Shown: positions 1-6,806, counted from the first letter of the stretch. The stretch: DNA of 6,806 bases from an uncultured Mycoplasmataceae bacterium (GCA_949289925.1 CASEPW010000002.1:1-6806); one strand, 5' to 3'. Made by a program: numbers and translations. Notes: generated from the letters alone by a model not told the origin.

Positions 1-1389
1 ACCCATACCACCAGCTGGAGGCATACCATATTCCAAGGCCTCAACAAAATCTATATCCATTTCATTAGCCTCTTCATTACCTAAATCCTTTTCTTTAAGT
101 TGAGATTCAAATCTTTCATATTGATCAATTGGATCATTTAATTCAGCAAAGGCATTTGCAAATTCTTTTTGTCCAATAAATAATTCAAATCTCTTTGTAA
201 ATCTTTTATCTTTATAATCAATTTTTGCAAGTGGAGAAACTTCAACAGGGTGTCCATAAACAAATGTTGGTTGAATACATTTTTCTTCACAAAAAGCTTC
301 ATAAAATAAATTGATAATATGCCCAATAGATTGTTGATGTTTTTGAACTTCAATATTATGTTTTTTAGCTAATTCTAATGCTTCTTTTAAATCATATATT
401 TTATAAAAATCAATTCCTGTAACTTCTTTTATTAAATCAACCATATGAACTTTTTTAAAAGGTTGAGATAAATCAATTTCAAATCCTCTATATTTAACTT
501 TGGTAATTTTTAATGAATTAATAACAAATTTAAATATATTTTCTACTAATTCCATTGTTTCTTCCATTCCAATATAAGCAGTATATGCTTCCATTGATGT
601 AAATTCTGGATTGTGTGTTGCATCCATTCCTTCATTTCTAAAAATTCTACCTATTTCATAAACTTTTTCAAAACCACCAACAATTAATTTTTTTAGTGGT
701 AATTCTGTAGCGATTCTTAAGTAAAAATTTCTATCTAATGCATTATGGTGTGTAACAAATGGTCTTGCACTAGCTCCTCCAAGAATTGGTTGTAAAACTG
801 GTGTCTCTACTTCAAAATAGCCTTGAGAATCCATATATTGTCTAATAAGAGATACAATTCTAGATCTCAATATAAAAGTATTCATTGAATCATTATTAAC
901 TATTAAATCAACATATCTATGTCTTGCTCTAATTTCTTCATCTTGTAATCCATGAAATTTTTCAGGCAATACTTTTAATGCTTTCGAAATAATTTTAATA
1001 TACTTAACATGAATAGATGTTTCACCAGTCATAGTTTTCATAGGAAATCCTTTTACTTCTACAATATCTCCTATATCAATTGATTTAAAAACTTCAAATA
1101 ATTCATTATTTTCTTTTTTATTTACATATAATTGACATTTACCTGAAAAATCTTTAATATGAGCAAATGTTTGTCTAATGTTCATTACTCTTCCAACAAG
1201 TGTAACTTCCTCATTTTCAAATTTTTCTTGCAATTCTTCTTTTGAATATTGTTCATATTTGTTAATGAATTCATTAAGAGTGCAAGTTCTTTCGACTCTT
1301 TCAACTTCATAAGGATTAAGATTATTTTCTTGTAATTTTTTTAAACTTTCTCTTCTTATTAATTCTTGCTCACTAAATTTTCTAGACAT
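1..1389 (-). CDS. lysS: Lysine--tRNA ligase, class II (3' end cut by window edge)
   Basis: Cytoplasmic enzyme that charges tRNA-Lys with lysine using ATP. The visible 463 residues read without a stop from ATG at 1389 to the window edge. An N-terminal OB-fold (anticodon binding) covers about residues 60-150, starting with LVGRVMNIRQTFAHIKDFSG. The class II catalytic domain follows: motif 1 around 180-203 (YFEVETPVLQP), then GGASARPFVTHHNALD, LRIATELPLKKLIVGGFEKV, motif 2 at 250-267 (FRNEGMDATHNPEFTSME), and SPLAK and ELNDP further on. Motif 3 is just starting (YGMPPAGGMG, 454-463) when the window ends, so about 30 C-terminal residues are missing, judged against the family's usual length. The start is supported by AAGAGGT four bases upstream. 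It contains no Trp codon, so it reads the same in codes 4 and 11. It is transcribed divergently from rpmH. Identification is very secure. Confidence 0.97.
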   Translation of the reverse strand, partial: MSRKFSEQELIRRESLKKLQENNLNPYEVERVERTCTLNEFINKYEQYSKEELQEKFENEEVTLVGRVMNIRQTFAHIKDFSGKCQLYVNKKENNELFEVFKSIDIGDIVEVKGFPMKTMTGETSIHVKYIKIISKALKVLPEKFHGLQDEEIRARHRYVDLIVNNDSMNTFILRSRIVSLIRQYMDSQGYFEVETPVLQPILGGASARPFVTHHNALDRNFYLRIATELPLKKLIVGGFEKVYEIGRIFRNEGMDATHNPEFTSMEAYTAYIGMEETMELVENIFKFVINSLKITKVKYRGFEIDLSQPFKKVHMVDLIKEVTGIDFYKIYDLKEALELAKKHNIEVQKHQQSIGHIINLFYEAFCEEKCIQPTFVYGHPVEVSPLAKIDYKDKRFTKRFELFIGQKEFANAFAELNDPIDQYERFESQLKEKDLGNEEANEMDIDFVEALEYGMPPAGGMG

Positions 1390-1393
1390 ATTT

Positions 1394-1400
1394 ACCTCTT
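1394..1400 (-). promoter_or_regulatory. Shine-Dalgarno of lysS
   Basis: On the minus strand this reads AAGAGGT, four bases before the lysS ATG. It is nearly the same sequence as the rpmH ribosome binding site, and it fixes the lysS start. Confidence 0.75.
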
Positions 1401-1411
1401 ATAATATATAT

Positions 1412-1417
1412 ATTATA
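1412..1417 (-). promoter_or_regulatory. Probable -10 box of the lysS promoter
   Basis: A perfect TATAAT on the minus strand, 22 bases upstream of the lysS ATG; this would give a leader of roughly 16 bases that just includes the Shine-Dalgarno. No good -35 is seen (the sequence at about 1435-1440 reads TAAAAT), as is common in mycoplasmas. The region is so AT-rich that chance matches are possible, so this is an inference from position. Confidence 0.5.
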
Positions 1418-1453
1418 CTATTTAAATCCTAATTATTTTACTTATAAATAAAG

Positions 1454-1473
1454 AAAATTTTTTTCAAAAAAAA
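1454..1473. other. A/T-tract in the divergent lysS-rpmH intergenic region
   Basis: A run of four A, seven T, one C and eight A in the middle of the 176-bp region between the two divergent genes. Such tracts bend or stiffen DNA and can act as UP-like promoter elements. It could in principle form a weak A-T hairpin but has no GC stem. The role is inferred; only the tract itself is observed. Confidence 0.35.
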
Positions 1474-1525
1474 TGAATTATTATTTATTAGATAAAATAA
1501 TTAAATTTTATATAAATATAAAATA

Positions 1526-1534
1526 TGGTAAAAT
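1526..1534 (+). promoter_or_regulatory. Probable extended -10 promoter of the rpmH operon
   Basis: TGGTAAAAT matches the extended -10 pattern TGnTAnAAT and lies 31 bases before the rpmH ATG, giving a predicted transcript start near 1541 and a leader of about 25 bases containing the ribosome binding site. No recognisable -35 is present, which an extended -10 can compensate for. It is the best promoter candidate for the whole rpmH-rnpA-yidC-rsmA-ispE string. Confidence 0.5.
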
Positions 1535-1553
1535 AACCTTGTTTATATTTATA

Positions 1554-1560
1554 AAAGAGG
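1554..1560 (+). promoter_or_regulatory. Shine-Dalgarno of rpmH
   Basis: AAAGAGG ends five bases before ATG 1566. It decides the start of rpmH against the in-frame upstream ATG at 1473, which has no ribosome binding site and would lie upstream of the predicted promoter. Confidence 0.75.
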
Positions 1561-1565
1561 TATAT

Positions 1566-1715
1566 ATGAAGAGAACTTATCAACCTAATAAGAGAAAAAG
1601 ATTAAAAATTCATGGCTTTCGTCAAAAAATGAAAACTGCTAATGGGCGTAAACAATTAGCTAGAAGAAGATTAAAAGGAAGACACAAACTAACTGTTTCA
1701 GACGAAGCGAGATAA
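1566..1715 (+). CDS. rpmH: 50S ribosomal protein L34
   Basis: A small, very basic protein of the large ribosomal subunit. The 49 residues begin [20 protein letters not shown] and continue with [20 protein letters not shown], the near-invariant L34 pattern, and the length is normal for the family. The start at 1566 follows a good Shine-Dalgarno. The same frame is open back to an ATG at 1473, but those 31 codons are AT-rich intergenic sequence without L34 similarity and are not part of the gene. It is the first gene of the operon; its TAA stop is four bases before the rnpA start. Adjacency to rnpA and yidC is the standard bacterial order. Confidence 0.98.
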   Translation: MKRTYQPNKRKRLKIHGFRQKMKTANGRKQLARRRLKGRHKLTVSDEAR

Positions 1716-1719
1716 TATT

Positions 1720-2064
1720 TTGAAAAAAAGTAATCGTCTTCTTAAAAATTCTGAATTTAGAAATATAATTAGAAGCGGTAACAAAAAACATAGTTATAAT
1801 TTTTCTTTTTATTTTGTTAGAAATAATTTAAACAAATATAGAATAGGAATAACTGTTTCAAAAAAAGTATCTAAACTTGCTGTACAAAGAAATTTATTAA
1901 AAAGAAGAATTATTGCAGCAATTAATGAACTTCAAATAAAAAATATAAACTTAGATCTTGTCATAATAGTAAAACCTTCTGCAATTTCATTAGAATATAA
2001 TGATATTAAAAGGGAAATTTCAAAAATCTTATCAACAATATGAAAGGAAAAAGATGAGCAATAG
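1720..2064 (+). CDS. rnpA: Ribonuclease P protein component (TTG start)
   Basis: Basic protein subunit that binds the RNase P RNA and helps it remove 5' leaders from precursor tRNAs. It has 114 residues under code 4, normal for the family. Seen in order: N-terminal MKKSNRLLKNSEFRNIIRSG, central RIGITVSKKVSKLAVQ (41-56), and the signature RNLLKRRI (57-64), a form of the RNxxKR RNA-binding motif. Start is TTG at 1720: the N-terminus aligns with the family there and no ATG is available. No clear Shine-Dalgarno is present, so initiation is probably coupled to the rpmH stop four bases upstream. The codon at 2041-2043 is UGA; read as Trp108 it adds KEKDEQ before a TAG, and the gene then overlaps yidC by 11 bases. 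Under the standard code it would end after 107 residues, still including all recognised motifs. Confidence 0.94.
2043..2048 (+). promoter_or_regulatory. Shine-Dalgarno of yidC, inside the rnpA 3' end
   Basis: AAAGGA lies five bases before the yidC ATG at 2054. It sits inside the last codons of rnpA, starting at the final base of its UGA-Trp codon, so ribosomes finishing rnpA cover it. This suggests translational coupling. Confidence 0.65.
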
Positions 2065-3181
2065 TGAGAAGCCATTTCAAAAAGTAATATTACCATCTTT
2101 TGCTACTTTATATTCACCCGATGAAAAAAATAAGGCAATAGTTAAAAAAGTTTTTAAAGAAATTTTTAGATGAGTAAAAATTTTGCTTTATTTGTTTTTA
2201 TTTGGAATGGGATTATATGGTTGTGGTCAATCAATGTTTGAGTTCTGAGTTGGTACTTCAACTACTATGGGTAATGGTTTAGAAGTTGGATTTTTACCAG
2301 GAACCACAGGAAATACAATATTCGATTTATCAGCTGCCCCAACAGGTTCATTCTTTCCAATGACAAATTTCACAATGCAATATGGTCCATTTTATGCAAT
2401 TTTCGTTTGACCGTTTGCAGAATTATTGTTGCATTTTATGTGAGCAACCAGATATTGACCTGTTGGTCTAAATGCAATGTTTGGAATTTTAATTATACTA
2501 ATAATAATTAGATTAATAACAATGCTAATTTCTATAAGATCTACACTTCAAACTGAAAAAATGAGTGAAATTCAAGGTAAAGTTGCAGAAATAAATGCCA
2601 AATATAAAGATGCTAAAGACATGCAGAGCAGGCAAAAAAAGCAATTAGAAATCCAAGAAATATATAAGAAAAATAATGTTAAACCATTTGCTGCTTTTGA
2701 ACAAATATTTGTTACATTGCCAATATTCTTAATCATATATAGAGTTATTACAATTTTAAGACCTCTTAAGGCATCAGTTTTATTCGATATTTGAGATCTT
2801 TCTCAATCTCCAATATCTCAAATTTTTTCAAACTTCACATCAGGTGGTGCATGATATATATTATTCTTAGTATTTGTTATTCCTTCACAATTTTTCTCAC
2901 AAAAAATACCACAAAAACTTGCGCGGAAGAGAAATAGAAATGCACAAACAGTTGGAAATAAAAATCAAAAACAAATGGATAAAACAAAAACAGTATCTAC
3001 TGTGATGAATGTGTTTATGGCATTTATTGCAGCAACATCAGCAGCAGGTATTGGTTTATATTGATTCTTTAATTCATTAATTTCTATGTTGCAATCATAC
3101 ATTATTCATAAAATTATTATGTCTCGTCGTCAATCTAAATCTAACTTAGATTCTAAATTATCTAAGATGGGTATAAATTAA
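2054..3181 (+). CDS. yidC: Membrane protein insertase YidC/Oxa1 family
   Basis: Inserts proteins into the cytoplasmic membrane, alone or with Sec. The 375 residues contain eight UGA-Trp codons (residues 40, 65, 119, 130, 135, 247, 267, 337), so a standard-code reading shatters it. Order: cytoplasmic N-terminus, hydrophobic segment 41-56 ending LYGC at 54-57, an extracellular stretch to about 115, a membrane region 113-162 with the conserved groove arginine in IIIRL (Arg153), a charged, probably coiled-coil cytoplasmic loop 165-208, then [20 protein letters not shown] (211-230), a segment around 265-283, a basic cytoplasmic loop 284-312, and a last segment with [20 protein letters not shown] (332-351), the hallmark YidC C-terminal helix. 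The tail is basic, fitting ribosome contact. Cys57 might be lipidated, but Tyr at -2 is a poor lipobox. The TAA overlaps the rsmA ATG by one base. Confidence 0.96.
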
Positions 3182-4002
3182 TGTATAAAAAGAGTGAAAT
3201 AAAGCAATTTATTAATGATAACAATTTCATTCCTTCAAAAAAAATGGGTCAAAATTTCTTATTTAATATTGATTATCAAAAAAAAATAATTAATGCATCT
3301 AATATTGATAAAAATGTCGATGTTATTGAAATTGGTCCTGGTTTAGGAGCAATAACTAAACATTTGGTAAAAAATGCAAGAAAAGTTATTGCAATTGAAC
3401 TTGATAAAAGACTTTTTGAATATTTAAATAATAACATGAATTCAGATAATTTTATCCTTATAAATAATGATATTTTAAAAGTTGACTTAAACTCTTTAAT
3501 TGAAGAACATAATCTTAATAATGTAAAAGTTGTTGCTAATTTACCATATTCAATTTCTTCTAAAATTATTTTAGAATTATTAAAAACTGAAAAAATAAAG
3601 GACATTTTTATTCTTGTTCAAAAAGAAATGGCAGAAAGAATAAATGCTAAAGTAAATACAAAAAATTATAATTCATTTACAGTATTAATAAGTTTATTCG
3701 CAGATATTGAAAATCTTTTTGTGATACCCCCAAATAATTTTATTCCAGCTCCAAAAGTAGATTCTTCTTTTATTCATTTATCTTGTAAAAATAAATATAA
3801 TATTGATTTCAATGATATTTCAGAATGATTAAAGCTATGTTTTAATCAAAAAAGAAAGACATTAGTTAATAATTTATTGGCAAAATATAAAAAAGAAGAA
3901 ATACTATTAATTCTTAAAAAAATGTCTATTAATGTTAATATTAGAAGTGAAGCATTAACAAAGGAAGAGTTATTATTCTTATATGATTCATTTAAAATTT
4001 AG
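3181..4002 (+). CDS. rsmA: 16S rRNA (adenine1518-N6/adenine1519-N6)-dimethyltransferase
   Basis: Also known as ksgA. It uses S-adenosylmethionine to dimethylate two adjacent adenosines in the 3' terminal hairpin of 16S rRNA, a late step in 30S assembly; loss gives kasugamycin resistance in other bacteria. The 273 residues are family-typical. Motifs: KKMGQNFLFN (21-29 region), SAM-binding VIEIGPGLGAIT (48-59), acidic IELD (72-75), a DIL acidic site near 97-99, catalytic NLPY (120-123), FIPAPKVDSSFIHL (187-200), and the C-terminal CFNQKRKTLVNNL (220-232) and RSEALTKEEL. Trp216 is encoded by UGA at 3826; a standard-code reading would lose the C-terminal rRNA-binding domain. Start ATG 3181 shares its A with the yidC stop (TAATG), a stop-restart junction without a strong Shine-Dalgarno. 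The 3' end overlaps ispE by 20 bases. Confidence 0.97.
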
Positions 4003-4759
4003 ATCTTATTCAAAGTTAAATATTGGATTAAATGTTTATGATAAAGGACTTAACAACAAACATCAAATTTTCACAATTATGATGTTAATTGATGATTTTA
4101 TTGATGAAATTGAAATATTTGAATCAGATAAAGATGAAGTTATTTATATTCAAAATAATAATGTTATAAATATCTATAATGACACTGTTACAAAAGTACT
4201 TAATTATTTACATAATGAAAAACAAGTTAGAGAGCATTATCGTGTTATTATAAATAAAAAAATACCATTTAATGCAGGCCTTGGTGGATCTAGTTCAAAT
4301 GCAGGTGTTGTTTTAAGGGAATTATGTAATTTATATAAAATTGAATTAAGTTTTGATGATTTGAATTTTATTGCATTATTTATTGGAAGTGATATTCCTT
4401 TTTTTATTTCAAATTATTCAATTGCACTTGTTTGTAATTATGGTGATGAAGTATATGATTTAAGTTATTTAAATAAACCAAAATATGAGTTAATACCTTG
4501 TAGATGAAATATAACAGTAAAACAACTATATGATAAATTTGATACTTTAGTTATGAAATCAAATAAAAACGACTATAAATTTATAATTGCAAATTGAGAT
4601 AAATTGCCTTTATTAAATATATCTAATGATCTTTTTATACCAGCTATGCTTTTATCAAATGAGTATCATGATTTTTATCAATTTAATTCTAAAAAATATG
4701 GAAAAAACAATATTCAAATGACAGGAAGTGGAAGTTATCTATTTAGAATAGTAGAATAA
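3983..4759 (+). CDS. ispE: 4-diphosphocytidyl-2-C-methyl-D-erythritol kinase (IspE, GHMP kinase family)
   Basis: IspE phosphorylates CDP-methylerythritol with ATP in the MEP route to isoprenoid precursors. The 258 residues are somewhat shorter than the usual 280-290. Seen: SYSKLNIGLNVYDKG (9-22, matching the APAKINLGL start), His27, the ATP-binding GHMP loop PFNAGLGGSSSNAGVVL (95-111), IGSDIPFF (134-141), and the C-terminal glycine motif QMTGSGSYLF (245-254). By alignment in my head, Lys11, His27 and Asp137 correspond to the E. coli active-site residues Lys10, His26 and Asp141. The middle (about 150-235) is divergent. Trp175 and Trp205 are UGA codons. The start overlaps rsmA by 20 bases with only a weak AAGGAAGAG upstream, so coupling is likely. 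Family membership is secure; the actual substrate is less certain because no other MEP gene is visible and many mollicutes lack the pathway. Confidence 0.88.
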
Positions 4760-4804
4760 TCCATATAATTTTATTTATTATTATATAATAAATATTATAA
4801 TCAT
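4760..4804 (+). promoter_or_regulatory. AT-only spacer with three TATAAT boxes before the permease-like gene
   Basis: The 45 bases after ispE are almost pure A/T. They contain perfect TATAAT at 4764-4769, 4784-4789 and 4796-4801, and a 14-bp perfect palindrome TTATTATATAATAA at 4778-4791. Expected transcript starts would leave leaders of about 29, 9 and 0 bases respectively. No -35, no GC-rich terminator stem and no Shine-Dalgarno is visible. A local promoter is plausible, but in such AT-rich DNA these matches may be chance, and the gene may simply be read through from ispE. Confidence 0.35.
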
Positions 4805-6806
4805 ATGTTAATTTTATTGAAACAAATATTTAGAATATTTAAAAAGAATTTTCTACTAATTGGTGGATTATTTATTGTAATATGTACAATTTTTTTAATT
4901 TCTGCATCTTCTATCCAATTGACATTGTCAATAAATAATTCTATACAATCAATTAATAGTAATGGAAATTTAGCAAAAGTAGTATCTAGCAATATTCCAA
5001 GCATAGGAAAAATTTCTTATCAATATGATAGTAGTACACCAGTATTTCAAAAAACAATAATGGCTTCAACTATTGAACCACAAGTAACATCTACTAATGG
5101 AAAATATACATTGGAAAATAATATTATTTTCCCTTATGATAAAAACGATTTTTTTTATAATCAAACCAGCATTAAAAATAACATAAAAAAAGGGCAAAAA
5201 TTATTATCAGGAATAAAAATAAATAATAATGCAACATCTCTTGATGAAAAATATATTTTTCCAACTACAATTGATCCATCTCTTCCATATGGCTATCCTA
5301 TATGAGATATTAAAATTGGTATTCTTAGACAAGCTCTATCGTCTAAAAATTATATGGCAGTTTGTCATTCATTAGTAGGTGATGATGGTGAAGTTTTATT
5401 AAACCCAAAAACATTGTTATTTAATAAATACGGAAATCCTATTTATAATTTTACAAATGGTTCATTATCTAAAGAAGTTACAGTTGTTCAAACTTTTGGA
5501 ATTTTAAATAAAAATCTACAAAATGATCCAAACGATAATATCAAAAATAATCCTTTAAATAGAGCTGTTTTAGATAAACCATCATTGCATAAACCAGAGA
5601 CATTTTTTACAATTAGTATATCTCCTATTGCATATAAATATAATTTTGGTTCTCCTTCATATGGTTTATCTGTTTATACAGAGAAAAAATCATTGCCAAC
5701 ATATACATTTAAATTAAACTATCAAGATGTTGATGAAACAATGAAAAACTTTATCCAAAATATGGGTAAATATAATATTAATATTATTGAGGAAGCATTT
5801 AAAAATGTATTTTATGAACTATATATACCAATAAATGATAATGATGTTACTGGTATATCAAATCCTATTGAATTTGATAATAATACAGGGGAAATTACTC
5901 TTACTATTGATGATTCTTCTTTTTATGATTTAAATGTCACATCAATGACTAAAGAAGAACAGATTTCAAAAAATAAAGAACCATTTCTAAAATCATTTGC
6001 AGATTTTTTATCAACCAAAATATCTAATGAAATAAATAATATATTTAATGAAGTATTTAATCAATATTTAAATAAAAATGATATTTTTATTGATAATCAA
6101 GAAGAATATTTATATGTTGAACCAACAACAAAAAATAATTTATTGTTTGTTAAAAAAGATGGTTCTGATGCAAATAAAATTGTAGTTGATGAAGGTTTAA
6201 ATATTAGTCAACAAAATAAACTTATAGATTTTTCTATTTTAAATGATCAAAAATTTATGAAAGAATATAAAAAGCTAAATCTAGTAAATTATTATTTTGT
6301 ATTAGAAAAATTAATGAAAACTATTTCTCCGACTAATGATGATTATCAATTATTTGAATGTCTATGATATGTTGTAAATAAATTTTATAATGAAGTAAAA
6401 GATAAAGATTTAAAATATGATTTATTACCTAAAGAAATTATAAATTCAAATGAATATAAATTTTTTGTTCTACTTACACAATATATTGATATTTTTGAAA
6501 AAGATATTTATATTCAATTTGATGTAAATTTTGGAAGTATTTGAGCTACAATCAGCCCAAAATATTACAATTTTAAACTTTATGAAATTAACAATTTATT
6601 TGTAGTTATATCAAATTCATATGCTAATGATAATAAGAAATATTCATTACCATTAAAAATATCTAATTCTAAATCAGAGTTATGAATTGATAAGATTCAA
6701 AATTCAACTGATAAAGAATTTTATTCATGAATAGATAGTATTAAGAATACTGATACAATTATAATTAATAAAGATATTCTAAATTTATTAGTTCCATATG
6801 ATAATA
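4805..6806 (+). CDS. Large membrane-anchored protein, possible FtsX/MacB-like ABC transporter permease (3' end beyond window)
   Basis: The frame is open from ATG 4805 to the window edge (667 codons) when UGA is read as Trp (residues 167, 521, 580, 627, 642). The N-terminus is LLKQIFRIFKKNF (basic, amphipathic), then one hydrophobic segment at about 16-35 (LLIGGLFIVICTIFLISASS), then SIQLTLSINNSIQSI. This basic helix, membrane helix and amphipathic exit is how FtsX/MacB-type permeases begin. The remaining 630 residues are polar, rich in Asn, Lys, Asp, Tyr, with no further membrane helix, so they are predicted to lie outside the cell. No lipobox, catalytic motif or internal repeat was recognised. 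Large permeases of this design with huge ectodomains occur near rpmH in mycoplasmas (the MG468 type), which supports the guess. The diagnostic C-terminal helices and an ATPase partner are not in view. It could instead be another mollicute surface protein. No Shine-Dalgarno precedes the start; TTG 4817 is a weaker alternative. Confidence 0.6.

Noticed and set aside
138..353. Minus-strand open frame of 71 codons
   Set aside because: It lies wholly inside lysS on the same strand in another frame; lysS is unambiguous, so this is a shadow.
1473..1565. In-frame N-terminal extension of rpmH from an ATG at 1473
   Set aside because: The 31 extra codons are AT-rich intergenic sequence with no L34 similarity and no Shine-Dalgarno, and they span the likely promoter; ATG 1566 has a good Shine-Dalgarno and the exact L34 N-terminus.
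1577..2037. DnaA-box-like 9-mers TTATCAACC (1577-1585) and TTATCAACA (2029-2037) as an origin
   Set aside because: Both are inside coding sequence of rpmH and rnpA, are imperfect, far apart and not clustered; in AT-rich DNA such matches are expected by chance.
2054..3181. yidC as a pseudogene broken by many stops
   Set aside because: All eight interruptions are UGA, none UAA or UAG, and the protein reads as a complete YidC when they are Trp.
3276..3605. Minus-strand open frame of 109 codons
   Set aside because: It is antisense to the SAM-binding core of rsmA, has no recognisable motif, and mirrors the AT-rich codon pattern of the real gene.
4777..4792. Rho-independent terminator after ispE
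   Set aside because: The palindrome is only A/T with no loop and no GC stem, too weak to terminate; it overlaps a TATAAT box instead.
4801..5004. Minus-strand open frame of 67 codons
   Set aside because: It is antisense to the N-terminus of the permease-like gene with no ribosome binding site or family similarity.
1..6806. CRISPR arrays, tRNA or rRNA genes, insertion sequences, phase-variable simple repeats
   Set aside because: I saw no direct-repeat arrays, no tRNA-like cloverleaf sequence, no transposase and no long tandem repeats; homopolymer runs are short and expected at this base composition.

Overview
The window is part of a Mollicutes chromosome (Mycoplasma, Ureaplasma, Malacoplasma or a relative). 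It is extremely AT-rich, the genes are tightly packed, and it clearly uses genetic code 4. I count 17 in-frame UGA codons that must be read as tryptophan and see no UGG Trp codon in any gene. UGA reassignment argues against acholeplasmas and phytoplasmas. I cannot fix the genus from the sequence alone. An ispE gene in a UGA=Trp organism would fit Ureaplasma or the M. penetrans/Malacoplasma group, among others.

Layout. Bases 1-1389, minus strand, carry most of lysS (class II lysyl-tRNA synthetase); its last roughly 30 codons lie beyond the left edge. A 176-bp divergent promoter region (1390-1565) separates it from a plus-strand gene string: rpmH (ribosomal protein L34), rnpA (RNase P protein), yidC (membrane insertase), rsmA/ksgA (16S rRNA dimethyltransferase) and ispE (GHMP kinase of the IspE family). 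These five genes are separated by 4 nt or overlap by 1, 11 or 20 nt, so they are almost certainly one translationally coupled operon. After a 45-bp, purely regulatory-looking AT-rich gap, a long gene begins at 4805 and stays open to the right edge (at least 667 codons). It has one N-terminal membrane segment and a very large predicted extracellular region, and I tentatively read it as an FtsX/MacB-like ABC transporter permease of the large mycoplasma type.

How the genes fit together. rpmH-rnpA-yidC is the conserved bacterial cluster usually found beside dnaA/oriC, and rsmA next to ispE echoes the ksgA-to-ispE neighbourhood of Firmicutes. The operon links ribosome assembly (L34, 16S rRNA methylation), tRNA 5' maturation (RnpA) and membrane protein insertion (YidC); lysS adds tRNA charging. 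dnaA and a convincing oriC are not in this window.

I see no clear evidence of a novel defence or mobile system here. The points most worth a second look are the apparently intact active site of IspE in a reduced genome, the large open-ended surface-exposed protein with no Shine-Dalgarno sequence, and the nested rnpA/yidC junction that only makes sense under code 4. With a standard-code annotation, rnpA, yidC, rsmA, ispE and the permease-like gene would all be truncated or fragmented.
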